NCBI GenBank assembly: GCA_022566435.1
Contig: JADFIX010000329.1
Span: 1-5,596, forward strand
DNA length: 5,596 bases
Direction of reading: 5' to 3'
From: Planctomycetota bacterium
Lineage (GTDB): Bacteria; Planctomycetota; Phycisphaerae; UBA1845
The notes beneath the pieces were generated by a model, which searched no databases, was not told the DNA's origin, and saw nothing but the letters and a program-made list of their open reading frames with translations. The translations under genes and the position numbers were made by a program. Below, piece by piece: positions 5,596 through 5,596 of this stretch; the stretch's first letter is position 1; each line of letters begins with the position of its first letter.

Positions 5596-5596
5596 G

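Overview
The window reads as a chromosomal stretch from a GC-rich environmental bacterium. A planctomycete or a related lineage is my best guess. It rests on the large membrane-plus-TPR glycosyltransferase-like gene, weak Shine-Dalgarno use in front of that gene, and a short modular repeat of the CGCGAATGAA type that I associate with such genomes. This is an inference, because no marker gene is present.

Region 1 (1-850) is a scarred left flank. It starts with what may be the last codons of a gene that begins outside the window. A repeat cluster built from 10-bp units follows (53-163), including a 30-bp imperfect inverted repeat. Next come remnants of a restriction-modification type locus. One is a short reading frame with the N-terminus of a type III/Mod-like adenine-specific DNA methyltransferase, joined out of frame to what looks like the extreme C-terminus of the same kind of protein (324-520). 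The other is the first ~20 residues of a NYN (PIN-like) nuclease domain, which runs into unrelated sequence (637-846).

Region 2 (856-2675) is the functional core. An intact ABC/AAA_21-type ATPase (379 aa) overlaps by 4 bp (ATGA) with a DUF4276 protein (227 aa from the preferred start). Both genes have good ribosome-binding sites and are clearly one operon. The pairing of a RecF/SMC-like ATPase with a small acidic-motif, Toprim-like partner has the logic of anti-phage modules such as PARIS or OLD/Gabija. Together with the adjacent methyltransferase and NYN remnants, it suggests a decayed or rearranged defence island with one surviving two-gene cassette. The ATPase carries a recent-looking in-frame 27-bp tandem duplication.

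Region 3 (2676-2939) is a non-coding spacer between convergent genes, with no convincing terminator. Region 4 (2940-4931, minus strand) is a 663-aa polytopic membrane protein with a TMTC/PMT-like GT-C glycosyltransferase core and C-terminal TPR repeats. It is probably unrelated to the cassette. Region 5 (4932-5596) has no gene I can support. It holds the upstream region of the TPR gene and ends in an abrupt AT-rich tract that may be the control region of a gene beyond the window.
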